Source: Cordilura impudica
Lineage: Eukaryota > Arthropoda > Insecta > Diptera > Scathophagidae
NCBI GenBank assembly: GCA_963682025.1
Contig: OY821518.1
Span: 146,012,731 to 146,076,730 of the forward strand
Direction of reading: 5' to 3'
DNA: 64,000 nt
The translations under genes were made by a program, and so were the position numbers. This document shows, in pieces, positions 1-11,968 of this stretch (position 1 is the first letter of the stretch; each line of letters begins with the position of its first letter). Under the pieces are notes generated by a model. That model searched no databases and was not told the DNA's origin. It was given only the letters and a program-made list of their open reading frames with translations.

Positions 1-504
1 TTGTTTTTTAATAGATTTAAGTGAAGATCGGGAAGCAGCTCTGTATGGGGTCAAAGGGATCATTTTTGGACTACTCATTAATGGATGTAATGAACGCATA
101 CAAACCCAATTTGAGTAAGATCTATATGACAATTTGGATCTTATGGCAATTTATGTCGATTTCATATGGGTAATTTGTATGGGGGCTAGGTCTGAACATG
201 GACCGATTCTCACCAATTTCAATAGCGTTCATCCCATGGCCGATAAAAGCTTATATACCAAATTTCATCAAAATATATTCATATTTGCGACCTGCAGTTT
301 GATTACAAACTTTACATGGACACACAGACGGACGGACGGACGGACGGACGGACGGACGGACGGACATTGTTAAATCAACTCAGAAAGTGATTCTGATTCG
401 ATCGGTATAATTAAAGATGGGTCTAGGTCAAATATTTTTGGTTGTTACAAACAGCAGCACAAAGTCATTATACCCAAACCACATAGTCGTATAGGGTATA
501 AAAA
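1..504 (+). mobile_element. Family A non-autonomous element, copy A1 (cut by window edge)
   Basis: This is the 3' two thirds of a repeat that recurs throughout the window. It carries the recurrent block AGATCGGGAAGCAGCTCT, a run of nearly ten GACG units at 327-365, and the typical end in which ACCAC-ATA-GTGGT is followed by TAGGGTATA (here one base is changed, CATAGTCGT). Short open frames through it are shared by all copies and show no protein homology I recognise. The 5' third lies outside the window or is missing. The tetranucleotide run and the palindromic end resemble dipteran mini-me elements; that assignment is inference. Confidence 0.8.
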
Positions 505-639
505 TATAGTGAAAAAGTAGACAATTGATAAATAGCGATTTACCTGGAGAAACACAAAGCAAACAGTAAAATTTTTACGAATAGTTACCTAATTTTTTTA
601 TAATCTACCTGAAGCTGGATTAAATTTCCTAAAAAAATG

Positions 640-1245
640 TGTGTTTTTAAACTCTTTCCTTTAACTAATACACTCTGTCTGTCCGTCTGTCTGTCTGCCA
701 TGGGGCAACCCCATTCCCCCTTATCCATAGTCTTGCTCTGACTACATATTAATTTTGTGGTAGTCACGCGCAGTCACGCACAGTCGCGGAGAGATTTAAA
801 ACAGATTTCCCCTCATCCAATCAATTTGAAACTTGGTCGTTATACTTGCTGTAAAGAAAGATTAACTTCGACATAGCCACGCACAGTCGCGGAGTGATTT
901 AAAACCTATTTCCCCTTATCCGATCGATCTGAAACTTGGTCGATAGACTTGCTATGAAAAAAGATTAACTTTGACATAGTCACGCACAGTCACGCATATC
1001 ACGCACAGTCGCGGAGAGATTAAAACCTCACTTCACCTCATCCGTTCGATCTCAAACTTTGTCCGTAAACTTGTTGTGGCCAAAGATTAATTTTAAGATA
1101 GTCACACACAGTGAAGGAGTTATTTAAACCTCATTTCCCTCATCCAATCAATCTGAAACTTGGTCTATAGACATGTTCTGACCAAAGATTAATTTTAAAA
1201 TAGTCACGCAAACTCACGCACTGCCACGGAGAGGTTCAAAACTCA
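640..1245. repeat. GTCY microsatellite plus five degenerate ~110-bp tandem units
   Basis: A CTGT/CCGT run at about 671-698 is followed by repeated units, each holding a version of AGTCGCGGAGAGATTTAAAA, a CATCCRATCRATCTGAAACTTGG block and an AAAGATTAA block. Unit starts are near 783, 887, 1007, 1107 and 1219, so the period is 100-120 bp. No coding sequence is evident. A distant, single-copy relative may lie at 15120-15300. Confidence 0.75.
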
Positions 1246-1697
1246 TATGCATAAGCAAAGAAAGAGTTAATAAAAACTACGTTTTTATGTGTTAAATTAT
1301 TTTTAAGGCTTATATCTTCTTAACTAAAAATCTGATTTAATTGAAAGTAGCACATGTGTTATCTATGAACAATTTCCTATAACATTAGTTTATTCAAAAT
1401 ATCGTAAGTGCACATGAAACTTTTGATTTTTGCAACCTCACTTGTTCTAAGGGCGCCACTGTGCGGCGGTCCGAGTTATGAACTTCCGAAATTTTGACTT
1501 TGATTTAGTATCGTATTTGAGTATCGTTTATATATACGATAAAAAATATCGAAATCCACTAACCCCAGGTTTGAAGCTGGGATAGTTCAGCTGTCCCAGG
1601 CTCCTTTCACTATAATTTATTTTTGCTAATGAAAACAGTTCATTTCACTTTCTCTTGCTTTCGTATAGTTATTTAGTTCTAAGTTCTTTTATATATA
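1246..1697. other. AT-rich spacer, nothing assigned
   Basis: No open frame or repeat is recognised apart from a small GC-richer patch (GGGCGCCACTGTGCGGCGG near 1451) and a TATATATACGATA stretch near 1530. Confidence 0.4.
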
Positions 1698-2065
1698 CTA
1701 GCAGGTTCCAGCACTCGAAATTCGACAGCAATTTCTTAGCAACTTTATTTTTCAACTTAGCCAATTCACAAACCAACACTATTTTGGTTTATTATTATTG
1801 CGAATGAAGAAAACGAACTCACTAACAAACGCATTAACAAATTTAATAAACACACACATATCATATGTATAATTTTATGTATGGGTTAGTAGCAATTTTA
1901 AATGCAATTTACTCAAAATAAAAGAAAAAATTAAAAAATCTGTAAATCTGCAAAACTGCTAAAAAGAAATACCTTTCAAATAATATACGTTTGGTCAAAA
2001 TCGGGATAAAACGGTAGAACAAAACATCAGTCACAAGAAATCTCCTTGCCTATTAATATAATAGA
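1698..2065 (-). mobile_element. Family C, Helitron-like non-autonomous element, copy 1
   Basis: Read on the minus strand, the element starts TCTATTATATTAATAGGC and ends CCTGCTAG. It is flanked by A on the 5' side and T on the 3' side. TC...CTAG ends inserted between A and T without target duplication are the established hallmark of Helitrons. Length is 368 bp, with no coding capacity. Related copies are at 9484-9652, 16965-17321 and, split, 27234-30566; all lie in the same orientation. Confidence 0.7.
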
Positions 2066-2732
2066 TATTTATACAATTTAAGATTTATGTTGTTGTTGTT
2101 GCTGGCATTGAAGGTGTGATGCTTTCTCGTGCCGAGAGTGTTGATGAGCTGCTGGTGTCGAGGATGTCACATTGCTGGTATCGTGAATTTTGGTATCCTT
2201 AGCCTAGCGACCCTGTACTGCTGACTAGGTAGGATGTAATCCACCAAAATAAATGGGCCAATATAATTCGCCCCTACCCTTTGCCGAATATAACTCAGAA
2301 CCCTGGACTGTTATACAAAATTGGGTCTTCACACCTTGTAAACCTATTTATGATATTGCATTTTTGTTGTAGATATTTTCAAAAACATGGAATTATCTCA
2401 TAAAATAACTTTAAACTAATGCATACAATTTTTCATGTTTTAATGAATATTCCTTTTGCAGAAAAACTTCAGATTACAAAGTTTAAAGGTTTTAAATGTT
2501 TTTCCTATTGAATACGTTCAAATGTGATTCTTTAATAATTGTCAGGTCCGAATAACATTCCTACAAAATTACCGTAAATCTTACAAAGCTTAAAAAAATT
2601 GTATCCCACAGACTTCACAAAAATAATTCAACCCCTGCTTTGAAACAATATTTTTTATGTCGTATGTTATTGTTAGTGAGACATTCAATTTTATGAAGAA
2701 TGACTTGTGAATCGGGTTTTATCAATTGTTTT
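2066..2732. other. Unassigned spacer with a short (TTG)n run
   Basis: Holds TTGTTGTTGTTGCTGGC near 2090 followed by a moderately GC-rich stretch to about 2330. No supported gene is seen. Confidence 0.35.
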
Positions 2733-3214
2733 TATACCCTCCACACCTCAGTGGCAGAGGGTATATATAGGTTTGTAATTCCGTTTGTAACGCATCAACA
2801 TAAAATCCTGAGACCCCAAAAATATATATTTTCTTAATCCTTATAACAAGGGAAGTTGATTTACCGATGACCGTCTGTCCGTCTGTATGTGGAAATCACG
2901 ATCACGCCGTCAATATCTAAGCTAGACCGCTCGTTTTTGTATAAAATCGTTTACTAACATCCCAAAGGAGTTGCTATTTAAAATCGTCAAAATCGGTTAA
3001 AGTGTTCACGGGCTATGAATGAAACTTTGAAAAAACCATTAAAAAAATAAAAATTTTCAGTGTGTTTGTTGTTTTTCTTAAGATATGTTGTATATGTTGT
3101 AGTTCTTCGTATTGTTGAAATCATTACAGTTGTGTGTATATTAATACAGCACGTGTCACATTGGCCTAAGCAAGTTTTACCACATATTTTTTTTATCATT
3201 AAAATTAAATATTA

Positions 3215-3229
3215 AAAATAAAAAATGGA

Positions 3230-3261
<32 letters not shown>

Positions 3262-5093
3262 GGAAAATGAAAAATTAAAAATGGAAAATGAATAATGAAA
3301 AATGAAAATTGAAAATTGAAAAATGGAAAATGAAAAATTGAAAATCGAAAATGGAAAGTGGAAGATGGAAAATGTGAAATGAGAAATGAGAAATGGAAAA
3401 TGGAAAACGAAAATGAAAAATGGATTATGAAAAGTGGAAAATGGAAAATGAGAAATTAAAAATGGAAAATGGTAAATGAAAAATTAAAAATGAAAAATGA
3501 GAAATGGAAAATGGAAAATGAAAAATGGAAAATAAAAAATGCAAAATGAAAAATTAAAAGTGAAAAATGGAAAATGAGAAATGGAAAATGGAAAATGGAA
3601 AATGAAAAATGGAAAATGAAAAATGCAAAATGAAAAATTAAAAATGGAAAATGAAAAATGAAAAATGAAAAATGAAAAAATGGAAAATGGAATATGGAAA
3701 ATGAAAAGTGAAAAGTAAAAAATGGAAAATTTCAAATTAAAATTGAAAAATGGAAAATGAAAAATGGAAAACTGAAAACGAAAAATTAAAAATGGAAAAT
3801 GGAAAATTAAAAAGGAAAACTGAAAATTGGAAATTGGAAAGTGAAAAATGATAAATGGAAAATGAAAAATAGAAAATGAAAAATTTAAGATTAAAAATGG
3901 CAAATGAAAAATTAAAAATGAAATATGAATAATGGAAAGTGGAATATGGAAAATGAAAAATGAAAATATAAAAATGAAAAATGGAAAATGAAAAATGGAA
4001 AACGGAAAACGAAAAAATTAAAAATAGAAAATGGAAAATTAAAAATGAAAACTGAAAATTGGAAAGTGAAAAATGGAAAATGAAAAATAGAAAATGAAAA
4101 ATTTAAGATTAACAAGTAAGAAAATTATAGTCGGTCTAGACCGACTATACGATACCCTATACCATGCGTTTAGAAACCCTATCTCTTAGGCCCAACTAAC
4201 TGGACATTGAAAATAAGCAAAAACCAAATTTGAGTGGGATTTTTATTAATTTTTTTGGCTGCAGATATGAAAAAGTTCATATCGCGTGCTATATCTATAA
4301 AGGGACTAGGTCCGAAAATGGACCGATCCTGATCATGTTTGGTAAAGTCTCTTGTATTTTGCAAAAATATATACAAACAAAATTTGAGAAGAATCAGTGC
4401 AATATTTTTGTTTTTAATATATTTAAGTGAAGATCGGGAAGCAGCTCTATATGGGGTCAAAGGGAGCATTTTTGGACTACTCATTAGTGGATGTAATGAA
4501 GGCATACAAACCCAATTTGAGTAAGATCTATATGACTATTTGGATCTTATGGCAATTTATGTCGATTTCATATGGGTAATTTGTATGGGGGCTAGGTCTG
4601 AACATGGACCGATTCTCACCAATTTCAATAGCGTTCATCCCATGGCTGATAAAAGCTTATATGCCAAATTTCATCAAAATATATTCATATTTGCGACCTG
4701 CAGTTTGATTACAAGCTTTACATGGACACACAGACGGACATTGTTAAATCAACTCAGAAAGTGATTCTGATTCGATCGGTATAATTAAAGATGGGTCTAG
4801 GTCATATATTTTTGGTTGTTACAAACAGCAGCACAAAGTCATTATACCCAAACCACATAGTGGTATAGGGTATAAAAATGGCAAATGAAAAATTAAAAAT
4901 GAAATAGTGGAAACTGGAATATGGAAAATGTAACATGAAAAATGAAAATATAAAAATGAAAAATGGAAAATGAAAAATGGAAAATAAAAAATGCAAAATG
5001 AAAAATTAAAAATGAAAAATGGAAAATGAGAAATGGAAAATGGAAAATGAAAAATGGAAAATGGAAAATGACAAATGCAAAATGAAAAATTAA

Positions 5094-5124
<31 letters not shown>

Positions 5125-5192
5125 ATGGAAAATGGAATATGGAAAATGAAAAATGAAAAGTTAAAAATGGAAAATTTCAAATTAAAATTGAA

Positions 5193-5223
<31 letters not shown>

Positions 5224-5975
5224 CGGAAAACGAAAAATTAAAAATGGAAAATGGAAAATTAAAAATGAAAACTGAAAACTGAAAATTGGAAATTGGAAAG
5301 TGAAAAATAAAAAATGAAAAATTTAAGATTAAAAATGGCAAATGAAAAATTAAAAATGAAATATTAATAATGTAAACTGGAATATGGAAAATGAAAAATG
5401 AAAATATAAAAATGAAAAATGGAAAATGGAAAATGAAAAATGGAAAACGGAAAGGGAAAAAATTAAAAATGGAAAATGGAAAATTAAAAATGAAATATTA
5501 ATAATGGAAACTGGAATATGGAAAATGAAAAATGAAAATATAAAAATGAAAAATGGAAAATGGAAAATGAAAAATGGAAAACGGAAAGGGAAAAAATTAA
5601 AAATGGAAAATGGAAAATTAAAAATGAAAACTGAAAATTGGAAAGTGAAAAATGATAAATGAAAAATGGAAAATGGAAAATGAAAAATTTAAGATTAAAA
5701 ATGGCAAATGAAAAATTAAAAATGAAATATTAATAATGGAAAGTGGAATATGAAAAATGAAAAATGAAAATATAAAAATGAAAAATGACAAATGGAAAAT
5801 GAAATATGAAAAAATGGAAAATGGAATATGGAAAATGAAAAATGAAAAGTAAAAAATGGAAAATTTCAAATTAAAATTGAAAAATGGAAAATGAAAAATG
5901 GAAAACGGAAAACGAAAAATTAAAAATGGAAAATGGAAAATTAAAAATGAAAACTGAAAATTGGAAATTGGAAAT

Positions 5976-6010
<35 letters not shown>

Positions 6011-6239
6011 TAGAAAATGAAAAATTTAAGAATAAAAATGGCAAATGAAAAATTAAAAATGAAATATGAATAATGGAAAGTGGAATATGGAAAATGAAAA
6101 ATGAAAATATAAAAATTAAAAATGGAAAATGGAAAATGGAAAATGAAAAATGGAAAACGGAAAACGAAAAAATTAGAAATGGAAAATGGAAAATTAAAAA
6201 TGAAAACTGAAAATTGGAAAGTGAAAAATGATAAATGAA

Positions 6240-6272
<33 letters not shown>

Positions 6273-6379
6273 AAAAATAGAAAATGAAAAATTTAAGATT
6301 AAAAATGGCAAATGAAAAATTAAAAATGAAATATTAATAATGGAAAGTGGAATATGGAAAATGAAAAATGAAAATATAA

Positions 6380-6411
<32 letters not shown>

Positions 6412-7108
6412 GAAAAATGGAAAACGGAAAACGAAAAATTAAAAATGGAAAATGGAAAATTAAAAATGAAAACTGAAAACTGAAAATTGAAAATTGGAAA
6501 GTGAAAAATAAAAAATGAAAAATTTAAGATTAAAAATGGCAAATGAAAAATTAAAAATGAAATATTAATAATGGAAACTGGAATATGGAAAATGAAAAAT
6601 GAAAAATTTAAGATTAAAAATGGCAAATTAAAAATTAAAAATGAAATATTAATAATGGAAACTGGAATATGGAAAATGAAAAATGAAAATATAAAAATGA
6701 AAAATGGAAAATGGAAAATGAAAAATGGAAAACGGAAAGGGAAAAAATTAAAAATGGAAAATGGAAAATTAAATATTAAAACTGAAAATTGGAAAGTGAA
6801 AAATGATAAATGAAAAATGGAAAATTAAAAATGAAAACTGAAAATTGGAATGTGAAAAATGATAAATGAAAAATGGAAAATGAAAAATTTAAGATTAAAA
6901 ATGGCAAATGAAAAATTAAAAATGAAATATTAATAATGGAAAGTGGAATATGGAAAATGAAAAATGAAAATATAAAAATGAAAAATGGAAAACGAAAGAT
7001 GGAAAATAAAAAATGCAAAATGAAAAATTAAAAATGAAAAATGAAAAATGAGAAATGGAAAATGGATAATGAAAAATGGAAAATGAAAAATGCAAAATGA
7101 AAAATAAA

Positions 7109-7141
<33 letters not shown>

Positions 7142-7301
7142 AAAAAATGGAAAATGGAATATGGAAAATGAAAAATGAAAAGTAAAAAATGGAAAATTTC
7201 AAATTAAAATTGAAAAATGGAAAATGAAAAATGGAAAACGAAAAATTAAAAATGGAAAATGGAAAATTAAAAATGAAAACTGAAAATTGGAAATTGGAAA
7301 G

Positions 7302-7336
<35 letters not shown>

Positions 7337-8135
7337 TAGAAAATGAAAAATTTAAGAATAAAAATGGCAAATGAAAAATTAAAAATGAAATATGAATAAT
7401 GGAAAGTGGAATATGGAAAATGAAAAATGAAAATATAAAAATGAAAAATGGAAAATGAAAAATGGAAAACGGAAAACGAAAAAATTAAAAATGGAAAATG
7501 GAAAATTAAAAATTAAAACTGAAAATTGGAAAGTGAAAAATGATAAATGAAAAATGGAAAATGGAAAATGAAAAATAGAAAATGAAAAATTTAAGATTAA
7601 AAATGGCAAATGAAAAATTAAAAATGAAATATTAATAATGGAAAGTGGAATATGGAAAATGAAAAATGAAAATATAAAAATGAAAAATGGAAAATGGAAA
7701 ATGAAAAATGGAAAACGGAAAACGAAAAAATTACAAATGGAAAATGGAAAATTAAAAATGAAAACTGAAAATTGGAAAGTGAAAAATGATAAATGAAAAA
7801 TGGAAAATGGAAAATGAAAAATAGAAAATGAAAAATTTAAGATTAAAAATGGCAAATGAAAAATTAAAAATGAAATATTAATAATGGAAAGTGGAATATG
7901 GAAAATGAAAAATGAAAAATGGAAATATAAAAATGAAAAATGGAAAATGAAAAATGGAAAACGGAAAATTAAAAATTAAAAATGGAAAATGGAAAATGAA
8001 AAATGAAAAATGAAAAATCGAAATTGGAAAATGGAAAATGAAAAATGAAAATTGGAAAATGGAAAATAAAAAATGAGAAATTAAAGAAAAATGGAAAATG
8101 ATATAAAAAAAAAAATGAAAACTGAAAATGAAAAA
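3215..8135. repeat. AAAATGG/AAAATGA minisatellite with higher-order units
   Basis: About 4.1 kb (insertion excluded) of degenerate 7-10-bp units such as GGAAAATGAAAAAT. A longer motif, TTTAAGATTAAAAATGGC, recurs at about 3884, 4102, 5322, 5688, 6024, 6292, 6522, 6606, 6888, 7350, 7588 and 7836. Typical spacings are 220-280 bp or multiples of that, so a higher-order repeat is superimposed on the short one. The long Phe/His/Ile-rich open frames on the minus strand (up to 251 codons) are by-products of a stop-free short repeat and are not genes. Confidence 0.9.
4111..4874 (+). mobile_element. Family A, copy A2, complete, inserted in the minisatellite
   Basis: Begins AACAAGTAAGAAAATTATAG, with the palindrome (half-site TATAGTCGGTCT) at about 4126-4149, and ends TGGTATAGGGTAT. 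The array motif TTTAAGATT|AAAAATGGC is split exactly here, giving a direct empty-site comparison. Only one GACG unit remains near 4732, against nearly ten in A1. Two internal blocks about 286 bp apart (for example GACTAGGTCCG at 4304 and GGCTAGGTCTG at 4590) show an old internal duplication. Confidence 0.9.
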
Positions 8136-8379
8136 GGTGGTGGGTATCAAAGACTCGGCCCAGCCGAATTTAACACTCTTACTTGTGTATTATTTATTTA
8201 AGAAATGGCGTTAAACATAACGTAGATTTTCACAAAGTGATATATTAACCGTATAAAGTCTAGAAACAACAATGAAATAGATACACAAATTTTTGGGTTA
8301 TTTTTTGTAACATTTGATTCTGATTCTATGTATATTGTGCTAAGTCTAATTGAGTATGTAAAATACATTACGCTTTAAT

Positions 8380-9470
8380 GGAAGGTCTCAGAAATAATAA
8401 TGACCCCAAAGATTGGAAAAAGTTGCAATGAAGTCAAGTCTTATAAACCCATATCTCTCCTTCCTGTAATGGGAAAATTATTTGAAAAACTTTTTTCAAG
8501 AAGCTTTAAAAAAAGTAATATCTGCTGAATAACTGCTATCCCCTCATCAATTTGATTTCCAGTAAAAGCACCGAATAGGACATACATTAGAATAAACCTT
8601 AGAACAAAGGTGCTATGTTCTGTAATCTTCTTAGACGTAGCTTAAGCTTTCCATAAAGTCTGGTATAAAAGACCTCACACAAGCTGAAAACTCAAAAACC
8701 CATCCAATATATAGATATAATGGAATCATATGTATATGAAGAACAGATTTTTCAGAGTCAAACAGGGTCAAGCATACTCAAATTAAAAAGGTGAGCAGAT
8801 AATATTCTTAGTCCAATATTATATGTATTACATATAGCGGACATACCATTACCAATCAATAGTGAAATAGCTACATTCGCTGATTAAATTTGTATTTTGT
8901 TAATAGGAAACGATGACATAGAATTAACTACAAATTTTCAAGCAGCAGTTGACACGGTAGTTTACTAGACATAAACTTGGAATATAAAACTAAACTAAAG
9001 CAAATCAATTCATGTTGACTTCACAAACAAAAACATAATTGAAAACTGTGCAATGTATCTTAACTTAGACTTAACTGGAAGTAGCATCTTAAAAAGAAAC
9101 AAATAGAACTAAATCTAAAGTATAAAAAATGTAAATGGCTTATTTGAAGACACTCAAAAGTTTCAATGGAAAATAACTTCCTGATCTGCAATCAAGTAAT
9201 AAAACCAGTATGGACCTATGGATTGCAGGGATGTGTAGCTAAAACACACGCTGGTGTAGTCAACGATTGCAAAACAAAATCCTTAGAGACGTTGTAAACG
9301 CGCCCTGGTATGTCAGAAATTATGATATTCATCGAGATCTTGTAGTGAGCAAAGTCGCTGAAGCATTAAAAAATTTTGCAACAAATCATCCGAATAGATT
9401 ACAACGCCAACTTATGTAGTGAAGATATCAACTCAAGAAGACTGAAGAGAACCAAGCCACATGATCTAGT
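8380..9470 (+). pseudogene. Jockey-like LINE relic (reverse transcriptase and 3' part)
   Basis: With frameshifts and stops, the plus strand gives RT-type stretches: YKPISLLPVMGKLFEKLF near 8440, a VIFLDVA-AFHKVW block near 8620-8660 (the A-box D motif), and, near the 3' end, VNAPWYVRNYDIHRDL at about 9295. These match the order of motifs in Jockey-clade ORF2. No intact frame remains. The family name rests on motif memory, not alignment. Another 3' end of the same type lies at 50150-50490. Confidence 0.65.
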
Positions 9471-9483
9471 GACTATAATTTTA

Positions 9484-9652
9484 CTATAACTTTAATTTTA
9501 TGTATGTGTTAGTAGCATCTTTAAATGCAATCTACTCAAAATAAAGAAAAAAATTAAAAATCTGTAAATCTCGTGAACAGCTAAAATTCAAATAATATAC
9601 GTTTGGTCAAAATTGGGATAAAACGGAAGGACAAAACATCGGTAGCATTATA
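9484..9652 (-). mobile_element. Family C Helitron-like fragment, copy 2
   Basis: Shares the TTAGTAGCA...AAATGCAATCTACTCAAAATAAAG block and the ATATACGTTTGGTCAAAATT block with copy 1. It has lost the CTAG end and part of the TC end, although ATTATAGA remains at the right. Confidence 0.65.
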
Positions 9653-11441
9653 GATTAGTTATGGAAATAAATTACTTGTTAGCTTAATCTAGGTGTAATT
9701 TAATGAAATGTAAACTTTTTTGTTATTAAATAAAATATTTAAAATAATTCCCAAAAACCCCGAAGGTTGTATGAAAACTTTTTGCCTTCACTGTTTAAGA
9801 CAACAGTAATTTGAAAGTTGAAGGTTAATTATCGTTAACTGTATTAAAATGGTAACCGTACCTAACATTGGTTACAGTATGGAGAATAAGACACAGGTGG
9901 AAGGTATCAAAGATTCCACTATTTAAAATATGAGAATTTTTTTTGGGACTAAAATTTGTTTTTTTTTTAAGAGCACTAAAAAACGTTTCCCTATAAAAGT
10001 GTACTATTTTTTCAAAAAGGTGCATTTAAAAGAAAAGTGAATACTTTGAAAAACTGTAGAGTTGTTATTAAATTTGAATATCTACATGTCACAATAAGTA
10101 CTGTCCTCCATGTGCTGGTGTGGAGCGTATAAAAGTATTTCAGTTCCAACACTGCTCTAGAAACTGTCTTATTTCCCACTCGCCTAAATATATGTCCTAT
10201 ATTTTTCCCTAAAAATTCATAACATAAAATAAATTTTGTAAAAAAATCAATTTTCTCATCTATTTTTAATAACTTAATGTGTAATCATTTAAATCAAAAC
10301 GGTTACAAATACATATATATCGAAAAATATAAACTAAAAATGGAAAAAGAAACAAACGCTTATCTTTATCTCCAATTAAGACACAGATATCGGAATATTA
10401 GACTGGTAAAAATTTATATATATTACTTACATTAAGAATACAAACCCTTTTAAAACTCATAGAAACAGAGGGTTCAAGTAAAGCCAGCTATTTGAAAACA
10501 ACGAAAGTTTCCAAAATTAAAAAAGCAATAATATAATCGATTCGATAAAATCACAAATGGGACTGATAATCTTTTGAACTTTTGTTAGGTGAAGTTATGA
10601 AATGAAACCATTTTATGAACAGTCTTATCACACAGTATAATTTTTGGTTGTGTGAAGTGTACATTCTGACAAAAAAGTATCAGACATTTTGTAATATTCA
10701 AAACATTCATGCAACAAGCAAACTTTATTCATTGTATATTTAGTCGTCATAACATTTAACAAAATGCATATTAGTCAGCTCTTTCAGCCAGTTTGTTCTT
10801 ATAACTTATATCGAGTCAAAACTTCTTTAAAATTGTTGTATTAAAACCACTTTTGAAATGAAATTATTTATATAAAATTTGCGTGTTTCGTACTACATGT
10901 TTTTTCCACAGGAAACCTTTCGAAATGTATTGTACAATGTGGTAGCGAAAGATATCAAACAAAAAGAAATAAATAAACTTTAACTAAATACTGCGAGCTC
11001 TGAACAACCGCATTAATCGTATTTAAGTATTTAGCAGTCTAACATAAAACACAGTATCGAAGTATTATATTTCAAAGTTGTACTCATGAAATGGCAATAA
11101 TACCTCGGAGTTAAATAAAAAAATAAACAACATTAACTATTCGTATTAATTAAGAATACAACAATTTTAAGTGCTTGGCTCAGTGGTAGCGTTAATTTAC
11201 ACCATGCAGTAGCAATTCGTTATATAATATAAATAGCATTAAATAACAACAATTGACAGAGGCTTATTTTAAAAGTAAAACTTAGGAAGAAATCGTACGG
11301 ATGTATTACAATTTCCACTGATAACCTTGCCACCGTTGCATTGATGTTAAACATGTTAATATTTAATCACTTGGATGCAATGAACAGACACGTGGTAGAA
11401 AATGTTTCATTATTTATTATTTATTCATATCAAAAGATAAG
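9653..11441. other. AT-rich spacer, nothing assigned
   Basis: No protein homology, TIR or tandem array is recognised. A tRNA A-box-like string (TGGCTCAGTGGTAGCG near 11176) has no B box or cloverleaf. Confidence 0.4.
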
Positions 11442-11968
11442 GTAGCCACAGGCGCTATGAATATGGGCCCCAGGAAAATGGACCCCAAAGTAAAAAATGA
11501 AAGTGGGCCCCAAATTTGGGGTTCATTTTCATAATGAAAATCGACCCCATTTCTAGAAATGAAAATGAGCCCCAAAAAATGAACTAGGGCCCCAAACCAC
11601 GAATGAAAACGGGCCCTAAACTATTCTAGGGCTCATTTGCATAAACACTATTTGGGGCTCATTTTCATTTAAAGGATGCGGTACGGGTGGTATGAATATG
11701 GGCCCCAGGAAAATGGGCCCCAAAAAAAAATGAAAATGGGCCCCAAAAAAATGTATGGAAAACAACAACACGAAATTTTGGGGCCTGTTTTCCCATTTTG
11801 GGGTCGTTTTTCATTTCTTCATGTGGGGTGCATTTTCGTAATGAAAATGGAAGCAGCTCTATATGGGGCCTATAACTAAGAATTGTCGTAAAGGAATTTT
11901 TTTTGGACTAGTGATTAATGGATACACTAAGCACATACAAACCCAATTTGACTAAGATCTATGTGATA

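Larger units (their letters stand above)
2733..8187. mobile_element. Family B element expanded to 5.4 kb by an internal minisatellite
   Basis: The left end reads TATACCCTCCACACC, and a GTCCGTCTGT run lies near 2876. The right end reads GGTGGGTATCAAAGACTCGG then AACACTCTTACTTGT. Family A, read on its minus strand, also starts TATACCCT and ends CTTACTTGT, so A and B share termini but not interiors. Everything between the unique left ~470 bp and unique right ~55 bp is the AAAATGR array plus an inserted family A copy. Shorter diverged B pieces lie at 36118-36250 and 60480-60690. That the array expanded inside the element is inference from its position. Confidence 0.65.

Noticed and set aside
134..373. 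Recurrent 60-80-codon ORFs (AIYVDFI...GPILTNFNS and FGCRYEKVH types) in family A copies
   Set aside because: Present in every copy including truncated ones, broken by scattered changes, and running into the GACG run. The two ORFs are homologous to each other through the internal duplication; no sign of selection or domain.
6571..6813. Lys/Asn/Met-rich plus-strand ORFs in the array
   Set aside because: Same low-complexity origin as the minus-strand ones.
3484..8150. Long minus-strand ORFs rich in Phe, His, Ile and Ser (up to 251 codons)
   Set aside because: They lie wholly in the AAAATGR minisatellite. The short repeat lacks stops on that strand, so all frames stay open; no start context or domain.
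11170..11215. tRNA-like A box TGGCTCAGTGGTAGCG
   Set aside because: No B box, no anticodon stem or acceptor pairing within 90 bases.
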